Assembly: GCA_002085265.1 (NCBI GenBank)
Contig: NATI01000071.1
Coordinates: forward strand, 1 to 5,037
DNA: 5,037 nt
Direction: 5' to 3'
From: Candidatus Omnitrophica bacterium 4484_49
GTDB taxonomy: Bacteria > Omnitrophota > Gorgyraeia > Kaelpiales > Kaelpiaceae
Part shown: positions 1 to 5,037 of the stretch, piece by piece
Layout of the letters: each line of letters begins with the position of its first letter
How positions within the stretch are numbered: position 1 is the first letter of the stretch
Notes under the pieces: generated by a model
What the model was told of the DNA's origin: nothing
The model's input: the letters and a program-made list of their open reading frames with translations, nothing else
Database searches by the model: none
Translations under genes and position numbers: made by a program

Positions 1-263
1 GGTTTTGCCCCCATTACAGCCAGGTCGTTTATGGTTCCGTATATTGCAAGTTTTCCGATATCAGAGCCTGGAAAAAAGAGAGGATTCACAGTGTAAGAAT
101 CAATTGTGAACGCAAGTTTTTCTTTTTCCACATTTATAATTGCTGAATCCTGTAAGGATAAGAGAATCTCATCTCCCAGATGTTTAAGGAAAATTTCCTG
201 GATAAGTTTTTTAGTTGCCTGAAGACCAGAGCCGTGACTGAGTGTTATTTTATTATCTACCAT
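1..263 (-). CDS. hypE: HypE, carbamoyl dehydratase for hydrogenase cyanide ligand (N-terminal part, runs off left edge)
   Basis: HypE takes the carbamoyl group that HypF places on its C-terminal cysteine and dehydrates it with ATP to a thiocyanate, the source of the CN ligands of the [NiFe] centre. Only the first 87 codons are present, translated by me from the minus strand: start ATG at 263-261, with ITLSHGSG at residues 6-13, DS at 39-40, IDSYTVNPLFFPG at 54-66, DIGKLA at 68-73 and GTINDLAVMGA at 76-86. These match the N-terminal ATP-binding half of the AIRS/PurM-like fold of HypE. The start lies 11 bp inside the end of hypD (shared ATGGTAGATAA) with no good Shine-Dalgarno sequence, so coupling to hypD is likely. 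Oddity: the usual HGxGG reads HGSGL (residues 10-14). The C-terminal half with the modified cysteine lies outside the window. Confidence 0.93.
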   Translation of the reverse strand, partial: MVDNKITLSHGSGLQATKKLIQEIFLKHLGDEILLSLQDSAIINVEKEKLAFTIDSYTVNPLFFPGSDIGKLAIYGTINDLAVMGAK

Positions 264-1329
264 ATTTATAGATAGCCGCACATGCCCCTTCGGAGGAAAC
301 CATGCATGGGCCCTGAGGAGTTTGAGGGCTACATCCGTTGTCAAATAAAGGACAGTCAACAGGAGATATAATTCCCCTCAGAACTTCTCCGCACCTACAT
401 CGGGGATTAAATACCTGAGACTCAATTTTCAAAGGATGGATGTAGGAGATATCGTATTCTATAAACTCTTCTTTAAGTGTAAGTCCGCTGTTTTCTATCT
501 CTCCTATTCCTCTCCATTTCGCTTTTGTCTTCTGGAAGACTTTCTCCATTTCTCTTCGGGCAAGGACGTTTCCTTCTCTCTTAACTGCCATCCTGTATTG
601 AATTTCCAGAAATCGTGATTTGTATTTTAGAAGCATTAACAGTATAAATATACTCTGTAAAATATCTTCTGGTTCAAATCCAGAGACAACTCCAGGCTTT
701 TTATAATCATCACATACTTTTCTGAACGCTTCACTCCCTATTATAGTAGCAACATGGCCTGGTAACAAAAAACCATCTATTTTTAATTCTCCTGTTTCTA
801 AAAGATATCGCATCACAGGTGGTATGAGTTTCAAGGCACACAATAGAAATAAATTTTTAATACCTTTCTTTTTAGCATCTATTACCACAGCAGCAAATAA
901 TGGAGCAGTAGTTTCAAACCCCACTGCCAGAAGTATAAATTTTTTATCGGAGTTATTTAACGCATATTCCAGAGATTCAGAGGGTGAGTAAATAATTTTC
1001 ACCTTTCCGGAACATTCTTTTTCTAAAGACCCGTAAGTTCCAGGTACCCGATAGAGGTCGCCAAATGTAAGAATTTCATAACCCTCTTTTAAATAGGCAA
1101 TTGCTTTATCTATAAATTCTTCAGGAGTTACACATACCGGACATCCAGGCCCTGATAAGAGGTTGATATTTGAAGGGAGTATGGAAGGAATGCCAGCCCT
1201 GTAAATTTGCATAGTGTGCGTGCCGCACACTTCCATGAAGTTTAAAGACTGGAAGTCCTCCGCTGCTTTCTTTATGTCTGAGATAATTTCAGCTCTCTTT
1301 AAATTCTTCAAATTTATCAAGGAGTTCAT
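253..1329 (-). CDS. hypD: HypD, Fe-S scaffold for the Fe(CN)2CO hydrogenase cofactor
   Basis: HypD is the iron-sulfur scaffold that, with HypC, holds iron while the CN and CO ligands are attached, in the cytoplasm. The 358-residue product has the usual length. The hallmark sites are present: MEVCGTHTM around C35, GPGCPVCVTP with C63 and C66 (the 28 and 3 residue spacing matches C41, C69 and C72 of E. coli HypD), GFETTAP in the middle, PGHVATIIG, and a C-terminal cysteine-rich block with C311, C313, C326, C333, C342 and C350, from which the [4Fe-4S] ligands come. The ATG at 1329 is the first possible ATG: an in-frame TAA lies 8 codons upstream. It puts the start 41 bp inside hypC. In-frame TTG codons 4 and 7 are alternatives, but both would still overlap hypC. 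The last 11 bp overlap hypE. Confidence 0.97.
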   Translation of the reverse strand: MNSLINLKNLKRAEIISDIKKAAEDFQSLNFMEVCGTHTMQIYRAGIPSILPSNINLLSGPGCPVCVTPEEFIDKAIAYLKEGYEILTFGDLYRVPGTYGSLEKECSGKVKIIYSPSESLEYALNNSDKKFILLAVGFETTAPLFAAVVIDAKKKGIKNLFLLCALKLIPPVMRYLLETGELKIDGFLLPGHVATIIGSEAFRKVCDDYKKPGVVSGFEPEDILQSIFILLMLLKYKSRFLEIQYRMAVKREGNVLARREMEKVFQKTKAKWRGIGEIENSGLTLKEEFIEYDISYIHPLKIESQVFNPRCRCGEVLRGIISPVDCPLFDNGCSPQTPQGPCMVSSEGACAAIYKYGR

Positions 1330-1519
1330 AAATTTGCTCTGCTGATTCCTGATTTACCTTCTGAATTGCAAACCCTGCGTGGAGGATGACATAGTCATTG
1401 AGTTTAACATCAGGTACAAATCTTAAATCTATTTTTTTCCTCACACCCTTATATTCACAGATTGCCGATTGTTCATCTGTATTTATTTCTACTATTTTTA
1501 CAGGTATTCCCAAACACAT
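1289..1519 (-). CDS. hypC: HypC, hydrogenase assembly chaperone
   Basis: HypC is a small chaperone that binds HypD during assembly of Fe(CN)2CO and then carries it to the hydrogenase large-subunit precursor. The 76-residue product has the normal family length and begins MCLGIPVKIVEI; C2, exposed after methionine removal, is the essential iron-binding residue of the family. The second conserved block is DYVILHAGFAIQKV (residues 42-55) with H47. The family's usual VGDYV reads LNDYV here, a mild change. The tail is acidic and helical (YELLDKFEEFKES). The start is fixed by the conserved N-terminus and lies 6 bp after the hypF stop, with a weak GGAA upstream. The last 41 bp also encode the start of hypD in another frame. 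It could act for more than one hydrogenase, like HybG, but nothing here indicates that. Confidence 0.96.
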   Translation of the reverse strand: MCLGIPVKIVEINTDEQSAICEYKGVRKKIDLRFVPDVKLNDYVILHAGFAIQKVNQESAEQIYELLDKFEEFKES

Positions 1520-1525
1520 GGCGAT

Positions 1526-3868
1526 TTATTCCAGTAATGAGTTAGCAATTACTGCCTGCCCCAGACATATTCCCCCATCGTTGGCAGGAACTTTCCCCTG
1601 AATATAGACTTCAAAATTTCTGTCCTTCAGACGTTGATAAATTCGGGTAAGTAGGAATATATTCTGGAATACTCCCCCGGATAAGCAGACTTTATTTATT
1701 TTAAATCGCCTCCTCAATTTTATACATATCTGATAAACCATCTCCACTACCCCGTTATGAAATTTAGCGGATATTCTGGTGATCGGGACTGAATTTTTCA
1801 AATCCTGAAGGATATGCTTTATAACTTCTTCTGCAATTATTATAAACATATTTTCCTCTTCCTTAAGATGAAATCGATAACACTCTCGACAATATTCGTC
1901 TTGTATCTGTTCCAGTTTCATTTCTGCCTCGGCATGAAAAGATGCGGTATCACACAGCCCCAGTATAGAAGATACACCAGCAAATAATCTTCCCATACTG
2001 GACGTTAAGGGGGAATTTACATTATTTTTAATCATGGATACTACACTTTCAACCCGTTCCTTTCCGATTCTTTTCGTAAATTCCAGGTTAAAGATTTCAT
2101 CCTCTAAGATCTTATATAGCCAACTTACAGCCATCTGCCAGGGATTTTTTACAGCCGAATCTCCTCCTGGTTGAGGCACATATTGTAAATGTCCAACCCG
2201 CTGAAACTGCTTTAAATCTGCAATTAGAATCTCTCCTCCCCAGATTGTCCCATCGTCACCGAATCCTGTGCCATCAAGAGCAATCCCTATAACTTTCTCC
2301 TCAATATTATTTTCTGCCATACAGGATACAATATGAGCATGGTGGTGTTGAACACCAACTAATTTCTTACCTTTCTCCTCAGCCAGTTTCCTTGCGTATC
2401 GAGAACAGTAATACTCAGGATGAAGATCACAGGCAATAATCTCAGGATAAATACCAAATAATTTTTCAAAATGAGGGATGCTGTTTTCAAAAGCAGTTAC
2501 TGCTGAAAAATTATCCAGATCACCAATATGATGGCTTATGAACACATGATTATCCTTGGCAAGTGCAAATGTATTTTTAAGTTGAGCACCAACTGCAAGT
2601 ATGGGATGTTTTACATTGTAACTTAAAGTTAATGGTTTAGGAACATATCCCCTCGCTCTTCTTATAATATATTCTTTACTGAATTTCCCATCCAGAGAGA
2701 TAAAAACCCTGGTTACAGAATCATCACACCGGATATGAATTTCTCTATTATGGATGAGGAAACAATCAACTATATCTTTCAGTTTCTCAAGTGCCTCCTG
2801 GTCTTTGTAATATATTGGCTCCTCAGTTATATTTCCACTTGTCATAACCAGGGGTCTGTCCAGGTCTTTAAAGATGAGATAATGTACAGGTGTGTAGGGG
2901 AGCATAAATCCCAGATATTTATTATCTTCGACTACTAAAGGGGCAATTTCACAGGGCTGTTTTTTTCTTAAAAGTACAATTGGCCTTTGGTTGGACAACA
3001 ATAATTCTTTCTCCTGTTCGTTAAAAATTGCATACTGCAAAATCATTTTTAAATCTCTGGCCATAAGAGCAAATGGCTTATGGATTCGTTTTTTTCTTTG
3101 CCGTAATTTTCTGACGGCTTCCTCATTTAAAGCATCTACTGCAATCTGATACCCTCCTAAACTTTTCAGCGCCAGAATATTTCCTTGTTTAAGAAGTTCT
3201 ACTGCCTCGGAAATTGCCTGGGGTGCCTGAGATTTAATGTTACCGGTTTTGTCCATCAGTTGCAGTTGAGGACCACAGTCCCAGCAGGCATTGGGTTGAG
3301 CGTGAAATCGTCTGCTTTCAGGGTCATTATATTCTTTCTCACATTTAGAACACATCTGAAATTCTGCCATTGTAGTATTTTCACGATCATAGGGCACATC
3401 CTTTATTATTGTAAATCTGGGCCCACACTGGGTGCAGTTAATGAAGGGATAAAGATATCTGCGGTCTTTAGGATTAAAAAGTTCTTCCAGACACTGTGAA
3501 CATACAGTAAGGTCAGGCAAAATCAGAACTTTTTTATCTGCACTTACAGTTGATTCCCTGATTTCAAATTCTTCATAGCCTTTAAATTCTATAGGTTGAA
3601 CATTAAGATACTCTATATGGGCAGTTTTAGGTTTTTCCTCATAAATTCGGGATATAAACTCATATATTTTATCTTTATTTTCCGCCTCCACCTCAATAAT
3701 AACTCCCTGAGAAGTATTTTCCACCCATCCAGTCAAATGCATTCTCCTTGCCAATCGGTAAATAAAAGGACGAAATCCCACCCCCTGTACAGTTCCCTGA
3801 ATAAAAATTCGGTAAGCATCTTTTGTGGTGATTTTACCTCTTCTGGATTTAATGTTGAGTTTAATCAT
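1526..3868 (-). CDS. hypF: HypF, carbamoyltransferase for hydrogenase cyanide ligand synthesis
   Basis: HypF converts carbamoyl phosphate and ATP to carbamoyl-adenylate and passes the carbamoyl group to the C-terminal cysteine of HypE. At 780 residues it is slightly longer than E. coli HypF (about 750). All domains are visible in order. The acylphosphatase domain (about 18-105) has GTVQGVGFRPF with R33 and N51, the expected catalytic pair. Two zinc fingers use C123/C126/C145/C148 and C173/C176/C195/C198. The YrdC-like domain (about 212-405) has KPFALMARD and SGNITEEPI. The Kae1-like domain (about 420-780) has HHHAH at 508-512, DGTGFGDDGTIWGGE at 532-546, LSGGVFQN at 729-736 and PANDGG at 761-766. 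The start overlaps the upstream endopeptidase gene by 8 bp, with a GGAG 13 nt before it. Oddity: the usual GRLFD reads GRLFA (A630), and the following FEAQA/YEGEA-type motif reads FHAEA (644-648). Confidence 0.98.
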   Translation of the reverse strand: MIKLNIKSRRGKITTKDAYRIFIQGTVQGVGFRPFIYRLARRMHLTGWVENTSQGVIIEVEAENKDKIYEFISRIYEEKPKTAHIEYLNVQPIEFKGYEEFEIRESTVSADKKVLILPDLTVCSQCLEELFNPKDRRYLYPFINCTQCGPRFTIIKDVPYDRENTTMAEFQMCSKCEKEYNDPESRRFHAQPNACWDCGPQLQLMDKTGNIKSQAPQAISEAVELLKQGNILALKSLGGYQIAVDALNEEAVRKLRQRKKRIHKPFALMARDLKMILQYAIFNEQEKELLLSNQRPIVLLRKKQPCEIAPLVVEDNKYLGFMLPYTPVHYLIFKDLDRPLVMTSGNITEEPIYYKDQEALEKLKDIVDCFLIHNREIHIRCDDSVTRVFISLDGKFSKEYIIRRARGYVPKPLTLSYNVKHPILAVGAQLKNTFALAKDNHVFISHHIGDLDNFSAVTAFENSIPHFEKLFGIYPEIIACDLHPEYYCSRYARKLAEEKGKKLVGVQHHHAHIVSCMAENNIEEKVIGIALDGTGFGDDGTIWGGEILIADLKQFQRVGHLQYVPQPGGDSAVKNPWQMAVSWLYKILEDEIFNLEFTKRIGKERVESVVSMIKNNVNSPLTSSMGRLFAGVSSILGLCDTASFHAEAEMKLEQIQDEYCRECYRFHLKEEENMFIIIAEEVIKHILQDLKNSVPITRISAKFHNGVVEMVYQICIKLRRRFKINKVCLSGGVFQNIFLLTRIYQRLKDRNFEVYIQGKVPANDGGICLGQAVIANSLLE

Positions 3869-4325
3869 CGCTTAAGAATTTCTCCAGGTAATGATGGAAA
3901 TTGTGAGTTATTTCATTTATAGCCCTCTCCACACCGGGAGAAACTCCTTCACCAAGGTCAACATTTTCAGGAACAACTCCCAAAACATAAGATTTAAAAT
4001 TAAGTCCCTGTAATTTCAAAAACTCAATTATTGTTTTCAGAGAACCAGCATGAGTAGATATCGAAAGGAAAGAATTTACTTCCTCCAGCAATAAAATTTT
4101 TCCTGGTGATAAATCTTTTTCATAAATGGTATCCACAAACACAATAACATCTGGCTGCAATTCCACAATTTTAATTAGATAATTTTCTGGCACTTCTTCA
4201 CACTGAATAAAAAATAAATTTTCTTTTTTGTAATTATTCAAGCGTTGAGTTAAAACCACCCCAAATCCGTCATCCCCCTTAAATCTATTCCCAATTCCTA
4301 CAAATAATATTTTCTTCTCAGACAT
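3861..4325 (-). CDS. hycI: HycI-type hydrogenase maturation endopeptidase
   Basis: This nickel-dependent peptidase removes the C-terminal tail of the [NiFe]-hydrogenase large subunit once the metal centre is loaded. With the ATG at 4325 it has 154 residues, normal for the HycI/HybD/HyaD family. It has the N-terminal strand ILFVGIGN, GDDGFG with D19, VDT with D65, and STHAG with H92; the 46-residue spacing between the two acids matches the E/D16 and D62 pair of the E. coli enzymes. PEN (46-48), SPG (73-75) and GVVPENVDLGEGVSPGV (116-132) favour the HycI branch, which serves group 3/4-type hydrogenases, but the branch is inferred by eye. A TTG directly before the ATG could add one residue. I prefer the ATG, which gives an 8-bp overlap with the archease stop (ATGTCTGA). 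No Shine-Dalgarno sequence is seen, so translation is probably coupled. It overlaps hypF by 8 bp. Confidence 0.92.
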   Translation of the reverse strand: MSEKKILFVGIGNRFKGDDGFGVVLTQRLNNYKKENLFFIQCEEVPENYLIKIVELQPDVIVFVDTIYEKDLSPGKILLLEEVNSFLSISTHAGSLKTIIEFLKLQGLNFKSYVLGVVPENVDLGEGVSPGVERAINEITHNFHHYLEKFLSDD

Positions 4326-4737
4326 CAAAAATTATTCGAGTCACATAATGGTTATTTACTTTCTCTATATTGATATCATGATAGGTCGCAGCCTTTATCT
4401 CATGAATAATTTCGTGTTTATCAGGATCAAATTTTTCTCCTTCTGCTGTAATTCTTATTCGGGTATCTGAAATTTCTCCAACCTGAAAATTAGAAAACAA
4501 AAATTTCTTAGTTGCAAATAAAAAAACCAACTCATTAAGAAAAGAAATTAAAAGGTCTTCCTTATCTATACCATCTGCACTGACGATTTGTTTTTCTTTT
4601 TTCTCTATGTTATTCAATCCTACAATGAGGTCAAAAAGAGCCCGTGCTGAATTTATATAAAGTCCAGTCAGGTCATCAGCCCAGACTTCGATTCCTAAAT
4701 CTGCGGTGTGAGGGATTAATTTATAAAAATTATGCAT
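4318..4737 (-). CDS. Archease, cofactor of RtcB-type RNA ligase
   Basis: Archease is a small soluble protein that speeds guanylylation of the RNA ligase RtcB, which joins tRNA halves or repairs cut RNA. The 139-residue product covers the whole family: PHTADLGIEVWA near the N-terminus (H10, D13), an amphipathic helix ARALFDLI (31-38), DKEDLLISFLNELVFL in the middle, EGEKFDPDKH followed by IKAATYH, and a C-terminal IIFDV with the conserved acid D138. Two in-frame stop codons (TAATAA) lie directly before the ATG, so the protein cannot be longer. There is no Shine-Dalgarno sequence and I see no convincing promoter in the bases between it and the tRNA array. It is the first gene of the hyp cluster here and overlaps the endopeptidase gene by 8 bp. 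No rtcB is in the window, so its role beside hydrogenase genes is unclear. Confidence 0.94.
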   Translation of the reverse strand: MHNFYKLIPHTADLGIEVWADDLTGLYINSARALFDLIVGLNNIEKKEKQIVSADGIDKEDLLISFLNELVFLFATKKFLFSNFQVGEISDTRIRITAEGEKFDPDKHEIIHEIKAATYHDINIEKVNNHYVTRIIFDV

Positions 4738-4783
4738 TTATTATCTGCGAGAAATCAGTAATTTCATAATAAAAGCACAACAG

Positions 4784-4834
4784 TGAGCCGCCCGAGGACT
4801 CCCTGTCCCGCTCCTGCGGGAGAACTCGGCACCC
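4784..4834 (-). pseudogene. tRNA-Lys 3' fragment with a hairpin inserted in the T loop
   Basis: This keeps the variable loop GGGTG, both strands of the T stem (CCGAG and CTCGG) and the 3' acceptor strand GCGGCTC plus discriminator A, all identical to the neighbouring intact tRNA-Lys. The D arm, anticodon arm and 5' acceptor strand are missing. The central 3 nt of the T loop are replaced by 24 nt (4798-4821), so the T stem would carry a long GC-rich extension. It cannot be a working tRNA alone. It may be a duplication remnant or an attachment-site scar. Confidence 0.88.
4806..4821. repeat. Palindromic hairpin TCCCGC-TCCT-GCGGGA
   Basis: A perfect 6-bp stem with a 4-nt loop, lying inside the T loop of the downstream tRNA fragment. 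No T-run follows on either strand, so it is not a standard intrinsic terminator, although it lies between the tRNA and the archease gene. Confidence 0.85.
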
Positions 4835-4855
4835 TCATAATAAAAATTAGTTTAG

Positions 4856-4928
4856 TGAGCCGCCCGAGGCTCGAACTCGGCACCCCCGGCTTAAAAGGCC
4901 GGTGCTCTACCGGATGAGCTAGCGGCTC
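4856..4928 (-). tRNA. tRNA-Lys(UUU)
   Basis: A complete 73-nt cloverleaf on the minus strand. The acceptor stem GAGCCGC/GCGGCTC pairs fully, U8 A9 follow, the D arm is GCTC-ATCCGGTA-GAGC, the anticodon arm is CCGGC-CTTTTAA-GCCGG with anticodon UUU, the variable loop is GGGTG, and the T arm is CCGAG-TTCGAGC-CTCGG with discriminator A. The CCA end is not encoded (CTA follows). The 5' end GAGCC with a TAGCTCA D-arm start resembles bacterial tRNA-Lys genes. Oddity: positions 15 and 48, normally a purine and a pyrimidine that form the Levitt pair, read U15 and G48. Damaged copies of the same gene lie on both sides. Confidence 0.95.
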
Positions 4929-4938
4929 ACTTAAAAAT
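4902..4938. repeat. 37-bp direct repeat, copy 1 (tRNA 5' part plus leader)
   Basis: Identical to 5001-5037 at an offset of 99 bp. It covers the last base of the anticodon arm, the D arm, the 5' acceptor strand and 10 bp of upstream leader (plus-strand CTTAAAAAT at its end) of the intact tRNA-Lys. Confidence 0.95.
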
Positions 4939-4974
4939 TAGTACTGAAATTTCAAATAGCAACCTCAACTCTCA

Positions 4975-5027
4975 TCGGCACCCCCCCGCCTAAAGGCGGG
5001 GTGCTCTACCGGATGAGCTAGCGGCTC
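4975..5027 (-). pseudogene. tRNA-Lys 5' fragment with a replaced anticodon arm
   Basis: Read on the minus strand, the first 25 nt (acceptor 5' strand, U8 A9 and D arm) plus A26 are identical to the intact tRNA-Lys. The anticodon arm is then replaced by a perfect hairpin, and the variable loop GGGTG and the first T-stem bases CCGA follow. Beyond that the sequence degenerates: a decayed T loop may remain at about 4962-4974 (plus-strand CTCAACTC), and no 3' acceptor strand is recognisable. No normal 7-nt anticodon loop can be drawn. Confidence 0.87.
4984..5001. repeat. Palindromic hairpin CCCCGCC-TAAA-GGCGGGG
   Basis: A perfect 7-bp stem with a 4-nt loop in the place of the anticodon arm of the upstream tRNA fragment. 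It shares the CCCGC/GCGGG core stem with the other hairpin in the array. No T-run follows on either strand. Confidence 0.87.
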
Positions 5028-5037
5028 ACTTAAAAAT
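5001..5037. repeat. 37-bp direct repeat, copy 2, cut by the window end
   Basis: Identical to 4902-4938 up to the last base of the window, so the true right border of the repeat is not visible. Confidence 0.95.

Larger units (their letters stand above)
4764..5037. repeat. Tandem array of tRNA-Lys-derived units
   Basis: Three successive units share tRNA and flanking sequence. TCATAATAAAA begins the left unit at 4764 and recurs at 4835, directly abutting the end of the left tRNA fragment. TAAAAATTAGT lies at 4841-4851 and 4932-4942, 91 bp apart on either side of the intact tRNA, and its first 7 bases recur 99 bp further at 5031-5037, where the window ends. The array may therefore continue. Only the middle unit carries a complete tRNA. 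Confidence 0.8.

Noticed and set aside
3185..3499. Open plus-strand reading frame of 104 codons
   Set aside because: It lies antisense within the zinc-finger and YrdC regions of hypF and shows no recognisable domain; it is a shadow of a strongly supported gene. The same holds for the other plus-strand frames at 436-618, 1398-1601, 2735-2938 and 3596-3922.
4738..4783. Possible promoter for archease (minus-strand GATAAT or TATTAT as -10, TTGTGC as -35)
   Set aside because: GATAAT would place the transcription start inside the coding region, and neither -10 candidate has an acceptable -35 at 16-18 bp.
4799..4822. Intrinsic terminator between the tRNA-Lys and archease
   Set aside because: The hairpin is GC-rich but no T-run follows it on either strand.
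4929..4972. Possible promoter for the tRNA-Lys (minus-strand TTGAGG and TACTAA)
   Set aside because: The spacer is 19 bp and the -10 match is only 3 of 6, too weak to report.
4975..5027. Second functional tRNA in the upstream unit
   Set aside because: No 7-nt anticodon loop can be formed, the T arm is degenerate and there is no 3' acceptor strand.
4764..5037. CRISPR array
   Set aside because: The repeats are tRNA-derived, of unequal length and spacing, and lack unique spacers of regular size.

Overview
The window is a stretch of a bacterial-type, AT-rich genome in which every recognisable gene lies on the minus strand. Reading in the direction of transcription (right to left) it holds an array of tRNA-Lys-derived units (about 4764-5037), an archease gene, a hydrogenase maturation endopeptidase of the HycI type, then hypF, hypC, hypD and the first 87 codons of hypE, which runs off the left edge. 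The organism therefore very probably makes a [NiFe]-hydrogenase and is likely an anaerobe. The GAGCC-type 5' end of the tRNA-Lys and its discriminator A look bacterial, but the lineage cannot be named from this sequence; an uncultivated clade is an inference only.

The six protein genes are packed as one operon. Archease and the endopeptidase overlap by 8 bp (shared ATGTCTGA), the endopeptidase and hypF overlap by 8 bp (shared ATGATTAA), hypF and hypC are 6 bp apart, hypC and hypD overlap by 41 bp, and hypD and hypE overlap by 11 bp (shared ATGGTAGATAA). Shine-Dalgarno sequences are weak or absent at most starts, so translational coupling is likely. Together HypF and HypE make the cyanide ligand from carbamoyl phosphate, HypC and HypD assemble Fe(CN)2CO and deliver it to the hydrogenase large subunit, and the endopeptidase clips the large-subunit tail after nickel is inserted. 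HypA, HypB and the hydrogenase subunits are not in the window. Archease, known as the helper of the RNA ligase RtcB, is the odd member.

The right 300 bases hold the least ordinary sequence. One complete tRNA-Lys(UUU) gene (4856-4928) sits between two damaged copies of itself. The downstream copy keeps only the T arm and the 3' acceptor strand, with a 24-nt GC-rich hairpin segment in place of the middle of the T loop. The upstream copy keeps the 5' acceptor strand and D arm, has a 7-bp perfect hairpin in place of the anticodon arm, and has a decayed T arm. An 11-bp sequence (TAAAAATTAGT) flanks the intact gene on both sides and appears to begin again at the window edge, so this is a tandem array with units of roughly 71-99 bp that may continue outside the window.
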